A stretch of DNA of 64,000 nucleotides from the NCBI GenBank assembly GCA_020002185.1, contig CM034533.1, forward strand, positions 49,617,918-49,681,917. Reading direction: 5' to 3'. Below the pieces are notes generated by a model. The model did no database searches and had not been told where the DNA came from. It was given only the letters and a program-made list of their open reading frames with translations. Below are positions 23,919-34,469 of this stretch, one piece after another. Numbering within the stretch: the first letter of the stretch is position 1; the number at the start of each line of letters is the position of its first letter. The DNA comes from Paraescarpia echinospica (lineage: Eukaryota > Annelida > Polychaeta > Sabellida > Siboglinidae). A program made the translations under genes and the position numbers.

Positions 23919-24540
23919 CTATTTTCCATTGCACCGAATGAACATGAGTTGTTCAATGGTTGAGTCTTTGAGGCTGCACCGTTCAGGGCGGAATACTTTC
24001 CCAGCTATGCTAAATAGCCTTTCAACTGGGGCTGATGAGGCGGGAATGCTGAGATGATGAGGGACAAACTGAGCCAGAGTGGGAAAATTGTTGCGTTGAC
24101 CCTTCCAGAACTGCAATGGGTCACTGTGACGATCTGAACACGGCTGACTGAGGTATTCGTTCACTTCTACGGTGATGGCAGATTTGTCTGAGGAGGTGGT
24201 TGATGCATCCGAATCCACCATAAAGTCGAATAGGTCATCTTGGTCATTGATATGTCGTCGTTTCGCTGGAGAAGGCTGAACTTCAGCAGTCTGCTTGGTG
24301 ATGGCCTCAGCCTTGCTGATCAGAAGCTGCTTGATAGTTTTGCGCTCAGCATCATTGCTGCACCACGTCAACTTGAAGCGCGGGTCAAGTGCAGACGCTG
24401 TCCTATAAATGTCATTTTCTTGGAACGCAAGTGTCGACTTTCTTGCAAATGACACGATCTTTCAGCTTTTGCAATAAGTTTTGTGATACGTGGGCCAGCC
24501 TGTTTCAGTCCATCATGAACAACTAGTAGAAGGGTTCGAG
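23919..24540 (-). pseudogene. hAT transposase, C-terminal dimerisation region
   Basis: The frame 24455-23919 (178 codons) ends with the hAT family dimerisation domain. It has 'SALDPRFKL' (residues 21-29), 'DPLQFWKG' (112-119), and 'SSAPVERLFSIAGKV' (140-154), the hallmark block of hAT C-termini, followed by RSSLK-like residues and the stop. Upstream, 24540-24462 continues in another frame as 'DGLKQAGPRITKLIAKA', so there is a frameshift plus an internal deletion removing the catalytic middle. The gene points away from the right end, with its 3' end about 320 bp from the left inverted repeat. No BED finger or DDE core is seen. Confidence 0.85.
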
Positions 24541-25177
24541 GCTATATTTGGCGGAGATAGATCGTAGAAATTTGTGGTGCAGAAAAGTTGATAAACAAGT
24601 GGAATTACAGATTGATAAGTATTATTCTTGCCTTAATATCATTCATAAAGTTGCAATAAACATAATATTGAGTAGCAGTTGTGCTTAAAGTTAGTTAGTT
24701 AAAGTATTTTAGAACACCTTAGTATAGTCAGTGATAATAGGGTAACTCACTTAGCCTTCGATAAGTTGTAAACAAGATTTAACAAACCTCATTATGTGGT
24801 AGAATATATAGGAGATAAAGTAACAACCATCAAACTACTTACATAAGATAATATCTGTGTAAGCCAATACTTGCAAGATATTTTGATTAGGTAGCATTGT
24901 TGTTAAAACTAAGCAAGGGCGATAGTCGGGCGGTGTAACCTAAATACATAAAGCAGCCTAACGTAACGTAATTGATTGCATTTAAATTAGGTCACGACCG
25001 GTAATGTTAGCGTTCGTGACAGGATAAATAGTCGGCTGTATAATTGAAATTTGTAACCTAAAGTGTGCTGTAGTACACAGGAAACAGTCTTTATAAAGAC
25101 TAAGTTAGTTAAGTTATTAAATAAATTCTGATCGGGATATGGCGCCTTGCTAGCGGCAAGTCAAGGCAAAGCGACAC

Positions 25178-26330
25178 TTGGTGTGCGATCACTGTCACAG
25201 CTGGGTAGATTTTGCATTGTCCGGCTGTGGGAAGTCATGGGCAGAAACCATGGAGGAAGGATTCACCTTTCAGTGCATTGGGAAGGTGGAGTGTCTGCAG
25301 AAGGAGATAGTTAGGATGACAGATATTGTGAAGGGAATGGAGATGGGAATTAGCAAGGAGGCAGGTCGAATGGAAAGAGACGACAGGGAGACAGGTGAGA
25401 ATACGGCAAAACTGAAGGAGAATAGCAGTGGCAAGAAAACTGAGGAAAGGAGATTGAGAGGAGGGAAGGTGTTTGGAGGGGAAGAAATTGGAAAATCGAC
25501 AACAGAAAACGTGACTAGCGTGAAGGTGACAGCGAAGAAAATGACCATAGAGAAGGAGGGAGGGAAGATGGGATGGGAGAGGAGAGAAGAAATTGAGATG
25601 GGACGAAAGATGAAGGGACGAAAGGAAGTAAGAGCAAATGTGATAGAAGAGAAGTCGATAAAAGAGACGCTGACAGGAGGAAAGGTGAAAAGAGAAAAAG
25701 CGACAGGAAAGAATGGATCGGAAGAGAATGTGACAGGAGAGAAGACGACAGGGGGGAAGACAACAACCAGACAGATGCAAACCGAAGAAGGAGCTATTCT
25801 AAGGCAGTGATTGAGGGGGCAATGAGGAAAGAGAGGGTGTTTATGAGAAAGACGGACAAGACACTGAGCGAGGGGAAAGACGTCGTTGTTTGTCTACCGG
25901 GGGCTAGGACTGAACATGTGACTGACAGGGTAGAGAAGGTATTGGGACATGGCTAGGGGGGTCTATACTGGTACATGTAGGAACAAATAATGCACACAGG
26001 GAGGGAACAACTGCGATAGTACAGAAGTATAGACAGTTAGTGAGGAAGCTAAAGAAGACAAGAGTTGAACAGGTTATTCTGTCAGGAATTTTGCCAGTAA
26101 TGGGGGGAAGGGGGGCAACGTATAGAAACTGCAAGAGGATGGCGATCAACGCACTAGTTGAGCAGATGTGTGAAGAACAGGGGGAGAGATTCACAGATTT
26201 ATGGGGATACTTTGTTGGGAGGGAATATATGTACATGAGAGATAGCCTCCATCTTAGTGGAAAGGGGGCAGCAGTTTTCTCAGAGAACCTGCTGCGATCT
26301 GTTCACAGTGGGACAGGTTCATCTATTTAA
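25178..26330 (+). pseudogene. CR1 ORF1: PHD-like finger, Lys/Glu-rich linker, SGNH esterase-like domain
   Basis: The N-terminus has a Cys/His-rich start (VCDHCHSWVDF..C..F.C) resembling the PHD-type finger of CR1 ORF1 proteins. Codons 80-210 form a highly charged linker of Lys/Glu/Gly/Thr repeats. A stop at 25808 and a frameshift near 25955 follow. The esterase-like domain then reads 'VVVCLPGARTEHV', 'LVHVGTNNAH' (25970-26000, the GTN block) and 'RDSLHLSGKGA' (26239-26270, the D-x-x-H block), ending at 26330. The GDS block carrying the catalytic Ser is not visible, so the enzyme would be inactive. In CR1 this esterase is thought to act during retrotransposition, perhaps on membranes or in RNP formation. 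Confidence 0.78.
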
Positions 26331-26396
26331 ACTAGATTCGCAAGGGGACTCACAGAAAAGCCTAAAAAATGGAGGCATAGATAAAGACAGCACAAA

Positions 26397-29204
26397 TAAA
26401 TCAGCAAATAACAGTTTGGAAAACTCTTCTGAAGCTGGATATAAATGTGTTTGTTTAAATGCAAGGAGTATAGCAAACAAAAGAAATGAACTAAACATTA
26501 TGGTAGAAGATATTAACCCTCATATAATAGGTATAACCGAATCCTGGACCACCACCGATATATCAGATGCTCAATTGGGACTGACAGGATATGTAATGTT
26601 TAGAAAAGATAGACTAGAAAGAAAGGGAGGTGGAGGTATTTTATAAATTAAAGAATCTATCCAGGCTTATGAAATAAAATTAGAAAGAGAAGCAGATTGC
26701 GAAGAAGCTGTTTGGTGTAACATAGTTACAAGAAACTCAACGTTAACAGTTGGGTTAGCTCATCGAAGTCCAAACATAAGCATAGAAGAGAATGAAAAAA
26801 TACAAAGCGCTATAAGGGAAGTAAGCAAATGGGACTGTATTATTATGGGGGATTTTAACCACGGACATATACAATAGAAATCTCTTCAGAGTATGGGGAG
26901 TGAGGACCACAAGTTTTTAGTTTTAGTTTCTCAACATGTGCTAGAACCAACCAGGGGTGAGAATGTGTTAGACATAGTTTTGTCCTCACAGAATGAATTA
27001 GTTGACAATGTCAAGATATGTGAGCCACTGGGGAGTAGCGATCACAACCAGATACATTTTACCATCAAAGTGAAATCAGAATGGAATAGTAAAAAGCAGT
27101 ATAGGAGAAATTTCCACAAAGGAAGGTATAAGGACATGAGGAAATATTTAGCAAAGATAGACTGGAATAACACACTGCAAAATAAGACAGCAACAGAATG
27201 CTGGAATATATTAAAGAGTGAAATTAAGTGCATAGTCGACAAATTTGTATCCTTCAAAAAACAAGGGAAACGGTCCAAAAAGAAACACTTATCGAAAGAA
27301 GCCATTAGAAAAAATTAGTATAAACAAATTATGTGGAAGTCATATAGATGTACTGGAAATTATGAAGACTACAACAGTTATAAAGAAGCACTTAACCAAG
27401 CTACAGCTGAAATTAGAAATTCAAAGAGAAGCTATGAACAACAATTAGCTAGTAATATAAAACATGACAGCAAGAGTTTTTATGCATATGTTCGAAGCAA
27501 ACAGAAAGTTCAAGATAAGGTCGGTCCTCTAGAAGATAGTGCTGGAAATATAATATCAGAGGGATTCTTAATGGCAGAAGACCTGAATGAGTACTTTAGT
27601 TCAGTGTTTACCAGAGAAGATATTAGTTCACTGCCAGTACCAGAGGCTAAGTTCAAGGGGGCAGATTCAGACTATTTAGGACAATTAATTGTAACCCCGG
27701 AAATGGTAGCTAAGAAAATAAGGGCTATGAAGGATAATAAATCACCTGGAGTGGATGGGATTCCGCCCAAACTACAATTGGAAATTGTAGAACAAATTAG
27801 CGTACCGCTTGCAACAGTTTTCAATTTGTTATTAGAAGAGGGAGTGGTTCCTTTATAATGGAAAGAGGCAAACATTATACCGTTATTTAAAAAAGGTTCG
27901 AGAAACAAGTCAGAGAACTATAGACCAGTGAGTTTAACATCAGTGATTTGCAAATTATTAGAAAGATTAATTAAAGATCACACGGTGGATTTTCTTGTTA
28001 AACAAAACTTGATCAACCCATCTCAACATGGTTTTTTTAAAGCAAGGTCATGCTTAACAAATATGTTATGTTTTTTGGAAGACATCACTAAGTGGGTAGA
28101 TGAGGGATCACCAGTAGATATCGTCTACTTAGATTTTCAAAAAGCTTTCGACAAAGTACCACATCAAAAATTACTGCTGAAACTAAAGGCCCATGGCATA
28201 GGAAATGGTATAATAAACTGGATAGAACAATGGCTGATTGACAGAAGACAACGTGTAGTAGTTGATGGGGAGGCTTCAAACTGGAAATCGGTAATGAGTG
28301 GGGTACCACAGGGATCAGTATTAGGACCTATATTATTCTTAATATATATCAACGATATGGATGATGAAATAACAAGCAAGGTGTTGAAATTTGCGGATGA
28401 TACAAAAGTGTTTAGAAGGATTAAAAGTGATGGAGATAGACAGCATTTACAAGATGATCTTGACAGGTTGATCAAATGGTCTGAAAAGTGGCAAATGCTG
28501 TTCAATTTTGGGAAATGTAAATACTTCCACACAGGACATGGGAACGAAGAGGTAGAATATACAATGGGGGGTACTGTACTAAGTACTACTGTAAAAGAAA
28601 AGGAGTTAGGGTTAACCATTAGTGCTGATATGAAGGTTTCAGAGCAGTGCGGAATTGCAGCTTCAAAGGGAAATCAAATCCTTGGATTAATTAGGCGAAA
28701 CATAACGTATAAGAAAAAAGAGCTAATAATACCGCTGTACAAAACAATAGTTAGGCCTTATTTAGAATATTGTATTCAAGCGTGCAGGCCATATCGCAGG
28801 AAGAACATGTATATGCTAGAAAGAGTGCAGAGGAGAGCAACTAAAATGATACAAAAACTGAGGGATCTTAGTTACGAAATACGCCTAAAAATGCAGTTTA
28901 ACAACACTAGAGACCAGGAGATTGAGAGGAGATCAGATAGAAGTGTTTAAAATATTGAATTGTTATGAAAATATTGATAGAAATATATTTTTTTCAGTTA
29001 AGAAAGATAGAAGGACTAGAGGACAAGAAGTTACATTAGCAAAGGAGCAGAGTAGATTAGATATAAATAAGAAAGTTTTCATTTTCACAAAGGACTGTAA
29101 ATGAATGGAACAGATTATCTGCTGATTGTGTGGGTGCTAGTAGTGTGAATATGTTTAAAAATAAAATCGACACATACCTCAGACGGGCGGGATACACATA
29201 GATA
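26397..29204 (+). pseudogene. CR1 ORF2: APE endonuclease and reverse transcriptase with in-frame stops
   Basis: The endonuclease begins with 'CLNARSIANKRNELN' (26446) and 'HIIGITESW' (26521), then 'IIMGDFNHG' (26840) and 'GSSDHNQIHF' (27030-27060), all canonical APE motifs. RT has 'KSPGVDGIPPK' (27740), 'VYLDFQKAFDKVPHQ' (28125), 'SGVPQGSVLGPILF' (28300) and 'LKFADDTKVF' (28386-28415), so all three catalytic aspartates are present. The C-terminal domain runs to about 29204 after a frameshift near 28895. Single stops occur at 26644-26646, about 26877, 27316-27318 and 27856-27858. The longest open piece is 27928-28950 (340 codons). Nearly every disabling change is a point mutation, so this copy died recently. 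Confidence 0.87.
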
Positions 29205-29293
29205 AAAGTTCGGACTCTCGATAAGCTAAAGGGCTTCCTTGTCCACCTGCCACCTAGAGTTAATTATCTGGGTGGCAATCGTGTTAAATCTTG

Positions 29294-29540
29294 TTAAACT
29301 CCTAGATGATGGAGCTAAAAGCACTAAATCATCAGCATACATCAGATGATTAATTAATGCTGCATCTATTACACATTCAGCATTTGCACTGTTTTTTACT
29401 GAGATGATCGAAGCAGACCCCTAAGAGAATTTATGTACACCATTACTACTAACAGAAAAACTGTCTGACATGATATTCTTCCAAGGTACATCATTATTTA
29501 TTAGTATGCCAAAATATTATAATTGTAACTATATACAAGG
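29294..29540 (-). pseudogene. Fragment of another LINE reverse transcriptase (minus strand)
   Basis: Reading the minus strand from about 29404 down to 29294 gives an open stretch with 'LINHLMYADDLVLLAPSS', the RT catalytic YADD block. Upstream (29500-29405) is 'WKNIMSDSFSVSSNGV', the strand preceding the GVRQG block, frameshifted. The fragment abuts the 3' tail of the CR1 copy and is also inside the hAT element. It belongs to a different family from the CR1 and L2 copies here, judging by the YADDLVLLAPS wording. Only about 80 codons survive. Confidence 0.75.
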
Positions 29541-30180
29541 GTATGCCCTGTAAAACAAAGCAACCAACAGGAGGATTTGCTACCTGGCATCCCACTGGCT
29601 ACATGTCTTTGTTTAGCATTTCTCTTATCTCTGCTCCCTCCGTGCCTGTTCTCTCTGACCTAGACTATCATGTCACATGGCTTCACTGGTGTTACACTAA
29701 GTTGGCACCGGATTATATTAGTGTAGGATGCAGTCTGACTTGAGCGACCTTACTTCTACAGAGGAAGACTGGCAGTTCTTGTTCTTAGCAGTTAGCACTG
29801 TCAGCCACTGTCAAATGGCCTGGTCTCCAGACTACATCAAATGCATGTCCTGTCTAACTGGTGGGTTAACTGCTACTAGTAGTTGGCTCTTTATGGACAT
29901 CCTGGTGGCTTAATTAAACAGTTTTATGGTCTGAACTGATAGCCTACAATTATTGTTTGCTTAACAGGGTGTTTCTGACTGGGGAAAGATGCTGCCTTTT
30001 GCCATGTTAGGGTATCATAGTCATGGACTCATGGCTATCAGAGAATGAGAATGTACTATATGTAGGGATGGCAAAGTGGCATTCTATGTGAAATAACAAC
30101 ATATTAAAAAAAATAGTTGAGCATTTAAATATTTCAGGAAAGTTTGATTTTATAACTGCAAATAAATTAATTGTTCCCAG
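29541..30180. other. Unassigned interior of the hAT element
   Basis: Short plus-strand frames at 29543-29743 and 29728-29913 have no recognisable domain. A phrase near 29968 (DWGKMLPFAMLGYH) weakly recalls the end of retroelement integrases but is too short to assign. This segment may be the 5' part of the hAT element or further inserted DNA. Confidence 0.3.
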
Positions 30181-30566
30181 TATATATTGAGAAAGTACTC
30201 AGATGTACTCGTAATGTATTCATAAAATCTGAGTACAATGAGTACGAGTACGAGTACATTACCCATAAGTTTTATGAGTACGAGTACTTCAAAAATGTAC
30301 TCGAATACACGAGTACCGAGTACTTCCGCCCCAGGTTTGAACTGCAAACACATGCCCATTTGCATAATTATACATTTTAGTAGCATAACTCAATGGATTG
30401 GAAACGTGGAATAATGTAAAAATGTTTCACGCCATTGATATATGTCTGCCGATTACAATGGAAGTGGTAAATAAGTATTATAATAACGTTATCTCGACAA
30501 GCTTATATTAATAGCAGTTTCGAAATGGCATAACACATTCAAAGATATTTGCTCAGATAATCTTAC

Positions 30567-30674
30567 TAGTTTTTGTTATGCACGCGCCTCCAGTGTAGCC
30601 GTCATCGCAAGTACATATATGTTTCTCTTGATTGCACTTTCCGTGATTATTGCAGTCATCATCTGTGTTGCACG
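30567..30674 (-). CDS. EGF-like domain exon (type I, 108 bp, altered edge residues)
   Basis: A 108-bp exon, phase 1-1, minus strand, acceptor AG in 'atttgtccag', donor gtaaga. It encodes CNTDDDC, NNHGKC, NQEKHIC, TC, DDGYTGGAC and ends I-T-K-T. Two features differ from sister exons. The first split codon would be Ala rather than Gly (the exon starts CG), and the last base is A instead of G, so the following joined codon changes too. Six cysteines and the G-Y-T-G turn are intact. Confidence 0.85.
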
Positions 30675-30756
30675 CTGGACAAATCATTAACTCAAATGAA
30701 CAAACACGTTATAACAATAACATACGGTTGAAGTAGTAGTTGCATATATACATTAC

Positions 30757-31607
30757 CAAAAAATAGATAAGCGAGCGAAAAATGAACAACTCGGAATACG
30801 TCCAAAACATGAAATTCTACGCCTACGGTCACTAGCACCCTCATGGCTCGTCCTGTCCCGACGATTTTGGTATCATTTGAAAGGATGCACTTTGTTATTC
30901 TAGCGTCATTTCCCGGTAACCGATCATAGAACACCTATAAACGGACCTATAACCGTGCCTTTTTCGGTGTTCTGTATGGTTCCGAACGATGTTGTCGGCG
31001 GGTACTCAGTGCACTAAACTTCCGATTGCGGCGCTGTTTTCCTCATTTGCATAGGTTAAGACATGCGCACTTCACCATTTCTTGATTTCATGTTATAAGC
31101 TCCACCCACTTTTAAACTGCAACGAAACTGATATGATTTGATCGCAGCAAAGCCGATACATATCTACGTCGGCATGATGTCACAATGACGTACGCCAACC
31201 AACGGGTCAAAATTCGTTGCGTTGGTTGAGTGATATATGTGATTGTGACGTCACGCCTACTTCACGTGTGTCATTTAATCAGCCGTTTGAAAGTGGGTGG
31301 AGCTTATAACATGACATCAGACATTGGTGCCTCAATCGGTAGATTGGTGAACTGTGTCGACGAAACAACATCGTGTCTAAGACACCGGAACCGGCACCGT
31401 TGTATGCCCGTTTATAGTTTATTTTAGGAATGACTATCAGGAAACATTTATATATACACTGTATTAGAAATAGCAGAAATCGTAAGCTTTCAAACGATAT
31501 CATGATTGTTTGGATCGGACGAACCGTAATGGTAGAAGCAATCGTTCAAAAAGCATTTTTGGGACGTGTTTTCAATTCTTCATTTTTCGCTCGCTTATCT
31601 ATTTTTG
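30757..31607. mobile_element. Fold-back / MITE-like element with long inverted repeats
   Basis: Both ends share CAAAAATAGATAAGCGAGCG (continuing AAAAATGAA) in inverse orientation. A second inverted pair, 'gttataagctccaccc' at about 31092 and its complement at about 31297, folds the interior. The flanks 'acattac' (left) and 'atattac' (right) look like a 7-8 bp target duplication. Paralogous introns (for example after 37411) contain an uninterrupted version of this site ('caacattactatattctt'). No transposase frame is present. Element class is uncertain; hAT-like by duplication length. Confidence 0.75.
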
Positions 31608-33278
31608 ATATTACTAATTATGTTACCATTGTTTCTTAATTAGAACATAACTGGCAATGGGATCCATATATATTGTGAGGGGACTTTTGATTTCATAACT
31701 GGTAATATTATAACGGTCGGACTACTTGGGTTAATTTTGAAGCAGTCTTCGCATAGGTGAATATTTTATGTACAAAACCAATTTACCTGTTCTCGAAATA
31801 GTTAAATTTAAACTATTTTGTGGTAAACTATTGACTACATCGACAGCGCCCTGAGAAGTAGCCACAAAAGTGTTTTCAGTAAATGAGTCAATCGCAACGT
31901 TGATGTATTTCCGGGCTACCTCGTTTAGAGTATACGAAAACGAATTGATGCCGATTGCGGTCATTAGTAGGTTTTACTATGTTATTTGGCAATTGTGTAG
32001 ACAAAATGTGAAATCATTACTTTCATGTAACAAATTTAAATGAAATAATAAAATATAACGCCAAAGTTTATTTTATTATTGTTGTGGACGTAAAACAGAT
32101 CGTTCCAGTTTTTTCATTGAGGTTTTTGTATTATGTTGAGCAATTTTCACTAAAACAATACATGTGCAGTAAATTTGGTCATTTGATGTTAATTATGTTG
32201 TGTTTACACAGGGTTTTCTTAATCTCTGTCTGCGTTGCAACGCAGTGGGCGAATAGTAATTACAGGACAGACTTATCATCAGTGTGGAACAGTCACTTCT
32301 ATTTCCTCAATATCTTCCCGGAAAACACTAAGCCGTATGGTCAGTCGTCTTTTCTCGTCCTTTTCACAGGTATATATTTATGTGCACGATTCCATATTAG
32401 TAGTACCACAGTTGCATTTGATGCGCTGTTGCAGTGAACCAAGTTCGGGACGCTCTCCTGATATCACTGACACTAGCCAGTCACTTTGTTACCATTCAGG
32501 TTGCAGATGATTGAAAGATTCTGGGCGCAAAGCAATGTCCAGAGACCACATCCTTGAATTCACGTCGAGTCGTTTATGTTTGTTCAAAGTATATGGGTAC
32601 TACTAAGCAGGCATGTTTCACACCTTGACCAAACTTCAGCTGTTTGAACAGACACCCAATTGAGATGCTGTGGTTGTACGACATTAAATATATATTGGCA
32701 TTGGAATTCTTCAGAAGTCTGCCACATTTCAGTAAACGGTTCTTGTCCTATACCAATGCAACACGTCGCCCGTAGTAATGCAGGACTTGAAGCTGGAATA
32801 AATAGTTTCTTCACCTTTCCTTTTATACATTTTGCGTTTTGTCGAATAGTGCAACAACATGCCATTTGATCAAAGCGGCTATTTTCTCCACAAGCACCAT
32901 ATTTAGTGCTACAGCGCATCAAGTACCACTGTGGTGCCACTCATTTTTAATCAACGAACAAATGTACACGACCGTGCTCGTGCAGGCGAAACACATTGCA
33001 TGTACTCAGCTATGCCAATGTTAAGGAAACGAACGTAGTTCACCAGTAACGTATTTATGACGTCCTTGGTCGGCATGGGAATAGCATATTACTGAAATCT
33101 AGGCAAAACAGTGACGGCCTATTTTAATGAGTCACATGCGATGTGGTTATTATTAGCAATAAATCTTTGCTTTTTCAAGAATTTTCTTACCCTTGTCTAT
33201 TTTCCCCTTAAATCACCCAAACCATCGTGAACAAAAAGACAACATGATTTGACTCACATTTTTGGGCATTTGTGGAGA
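31608..33278. other. No assignable gene; duplicated intron at the left, unknown sequence to the right
   Basis: About 31665-31975 resembles intron segments near 19740-19900 and 23370-23500. The part 32080-33010 contains frames on both strands (32084-32437 plus; 32940-32584 minus, with ten cysteines) of unknown origin. 'ctttgatgcgctgt'-like blocks at about 32403-32437 and 32894-32932 are inverted copies of each other, which suggests an old transposable element. No domain can be named. Confidence 0.35.
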
Positions 33279-33600
33279 GGGAGCCCAGCACTTTTATTTA
33301 TGTAAAAGGGTCAAAGTGTTTGACCCCATGTGTTACAGGAACCATCCCCCGACATCACAAAAATGAGTTACTACCGGGTCTTGGGTGGTGGAATGCCCCC
33401 TAAATCACCCCCTGAAGTGGGCAAAAAAGTACATTATTTATGTAAACAGCGCCAAGGCTAAAACAGTTTTAGAAGTTTCCATGGTGTTCCCAGAGTACGG
33501 AATGACCAAGGCCAGCAAGTTTAAGTGGTGGAATCCCCCTGACAGCAACCCCCAAAGTTTGACGAAACTGTATTTATTCGGGCAAACACTTTTCCGGTAG
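33279..33600 (+). repeat. Left long terminal inverted repeat
   Basis: Arm of the 3.7-kb element, matching the reverse complement of 36553-37009. The inner end lies at 'gggcaaacacttttccgg' and the outer end at GGGAGCC. The short frame at 33385-33600 lies wholly within the repeat and is not a gene. Confidence 0.75.
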
Positions 33601-33934
33601 ATGGTAGATGGCGCCGTTGTAGAACAGATGTGTTAACAATACAATTGCGATATAACAAATTAACTTAGCTATGCACAGAACTAGGTGACATGTTAACTGT
33701 TCATAATCATATCTTCAGCACGTTCATCATTAGTACAGACACGACATGACAACTGTTTATATATCTTCTGCACTCTCAACCGACGCAACAGAATAACTGC
33801 TCACTCTGCTTATCAGTACATACAAACACGACAGGATAACTGTTGATAATATATCTTTACCACACAGACGTGACAGGGCACACACTACGGTCAGTACATG
33901 TGCGACAGGATAACTGTTCAAATGTCTTCTTGCA

Positions 33935-34130
33935 GTAGGAGAGGGGGCAGTTCCTTCTGGTGGGACAGTAACCTGTAGTGGGATAGGGGACAGATACTTG
34001 TAGTAGGAGAGGGGGAGTTACCTCTGGTGGGACAGTTACCTGCGGTGAGACGGGGGCAGTTTCCTGTGGGGGGACAGTTATCTACAATTACCTGTAGTTG
34101 GAGATGGGACAGTTACTTGTGGTGAACAGA
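33935..34130. repeat. Minisatellite, 'GGGACAGTTACCTGTGGTG' type
   Basis: Six or more imperfect copies of a 25-35 bp unit built from 'gggacagttacctgtagtgg' and 'ggagaggggg'. A preceding stretch (33690-33930) has 'gacaggataactgtt' at least three times. Both lie between the left arm and the gene of the long-TIR element, that is, 3' of the pseudogene. Confidence 0.7.
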
Positions 34131-34469
34131 GACAGAAGATAAAACACCAAGCAATCCCATGGGGACACTGAATTGGACGATGAATGAACTTAGGACACGC
34201 AACGATAGTAAACAATGATCATTACATGACACATATCTGGAAGTTTGTGCCGGGATCTCTTTTAATCTTTTTAATCCACACCTTTTGAAGATCAGTATCC
34301 TTTGGGGAATAATGGAATTATAGAATGGTTTCTTTCCTAGAATCGAGGAAGCAACAGGGAAAACAACATTAAACCATGCTAGGTTAGCCTCGTTTTAGAT
34401 TAAAGTGATGACGCATGAATACATTAAAAAGGTCTATCATCAGTACAGACGCAACGTACACAGGACTAG

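Larger units (their letters stand above)
24541..29303 (+). mobile_element. CR1-like LINE, near full length, inserted in the hAT element
   Basis: A two-ORF non-LTR retrotransposon. It has a presumed 5' UTR (24541 to about 25150, boundary set where hAT homology stops), ORF1 (about 25178-26330), ORF2 (about 26397-29204) and a short 3' UTR ending in 'ttaaatcttgttaaac'. The two other copies at 48961 and 53845 end in the same tail, which fixes the 3' end. ORF1 with an esterase domain, ORF2 with APE-RT, and a short repeated 3' tail all point to the CR1 group. ORF2 is interrupted by only a few stop codons, so insertion is recent relative to the other LINEs. Confidence 0.85.
23601..30339 (-). mobile_element. 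hAT-superfamily DNA transposon carrying nested LINEs
   Basis: The ends are inverted repeats: left CAGACCTGGGGCCGAGTAC, right (reverse complement) CAAACCTGGGGCGGAAGTAC. They are flanked by an 8-bp target duplication, aactacaa (23593-23600) and aactgcaa (30340-30347), with one difference. Sub-terminal tandem 'GAGTAC' motifs lie inside both ends (23613-23735 and 30225-30325). An 8-bp duplication and transposase text (next entry) both indicate hAT. The 6.7-kb span is inflated by a plus-strand CR1-like LINE and a minus-strand LINE fragment. Inverted-repeat mismatches, the frameshift and the insertions make it immobile. The rest of the transposase gene is not recognisable. Confidence 0.85.

Noticed and set aside
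25235..25780. 181-codon Ser/Leu/His-rich frame on the minus strand
   Set aside because: Exact antisense of the Lys/Glu-rich CR1 ORF1 linker; composition explains the open frame.
29960..30020. Possible retroelement integrase phrase (DWGKMLPFAMLGYH)
   Set aside because: Too short, no catalytic motif, and no LTR or gag/pol text nearby.
32584..32940. Cys-rich 118-codon frame on the minus strand
   Set aside because: Cysteine spacing fits no family I can name, the frame overlaps an inverted repeat, and no splice context was found; left unassigned.
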